6,106 nt of DNA from Lysobacteraceae bacterium (GTDB lineage: Bacteria; Pseudomonadota; Gammaproteobacteria; Xanthomonadales; Xanthomonadaceae): positions 1 through 6,106 of the forward strand of contig JAIXTZ010000049.1 of NCBI GenBank assembly GCA_027483745.1, in the 5' to 3' direction. Positions 6,082-6,106 of the stretch are shown piece by piece (the stretch's first letter is position 1; every line of letters begins with the position of its first letter). The notes under the pieces are model-generated. The model saw only the letters and a program-made list of their open reading frames with translations. It did not search any database and was not told the origin of the DNA. The position numbers and the translations under genes were made by a program.

Positions 6082-6106
6082 ATGCCGTCCACGCGCGTCC
6101 TGACCC
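6082..6106 (+). CDS. Start of a divergent gene, probably bamD (outer-membrane assembly lipoprotein), cut by window edge
   Basis: Only 8 codons are visible from ATG (MPSTRVLT); an in-frame GTG lies three codons upstream at 6073. Sequence alone cannot identify it. The call rests on context: in E. coli and related proteobacteria, bamD (yfiO/comL) is transcribed divergently from rluD. The basic start followed by Val-Leu would suit the beginning of a lipoprotein signal peptide. No clear Shine-Dalgarno is seen. BamD is a TPR lipoprotein of the beta-barrel assembly machinery. Confidence 0.4.

Overview
This is a window of about 6.1 kb from a GC-rich (roughly 70% by eye) gammaproteobacterial chromosome. 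The core is the conserved block in which bamD diverges from rluD, followed by pgeF/yfiH and clpB. From memory, E. coli has the same order. The very high GC and the secreted subtilase with a PPC and a P domain fit Xanthomonadales (Lysobacter/Arenimonas/Luteimonas-like). That placement is inference. I saw no mobile element, CRISPR array, rRNA or tRNA.

Layout, right to left, because nearly everything is on the minus strand. At the right edge a plus-strand gene begins, probably bamD (6082 onward, only 8 codons). An AT-rich patch at 6035-6041 can serve as a -10 box in both directions. rluD (5997-4975, 23S rRNA pseudouridine synthase) is followed after 28 nt by pgeF (4946-4185, YfiH/laccase-domain peptidoglycan editing factor). 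The gap between them is exactly filled by a 9-codon mini-ORF whose start overlaps the rluD stop and whose stop overlaps the pgeF start. After 170 nt comes a 709-aa secreted subtilisin-like serine protease (4014-1885). It has a signal peptide, propeptide, S8 domain, proline-rich linker, PPC domain and P domain. After 116 nt comes a 324-aa secreted TPR protein (1768-794). After 161 nt, clpB begins at 632 and leaves the window at its first Walker A motif.

The protease and the TPR protein sit as a two-gene insert between pgeF and clpB, which are neighbours in the ancestral order. clpB has its own control region: a sigma-32-type heat-shock promoter (708-713 and 684-692), then a perfect 7-bp stem-loop at the predicted 5' end of the mRNA. 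The loop of that hairpin can pair with the clpB Shine-Dalgarno sequence. An imperfect inverted repeat (703-745) overlaps the -35 box.

rluD, pgeF and clpB are housekeeping functions (ribosome maturation, cell-wall precursor quality control, protein disaggregation). The protease and TPR protein are predicted to act outside the cytoplasm. I find no convincing new multi-gene system. The most interesting signals are regulatory: the clpB leader, the rluD-pgeF mini-ORF relay, and the accessory protease/TPR pair in a core locus.
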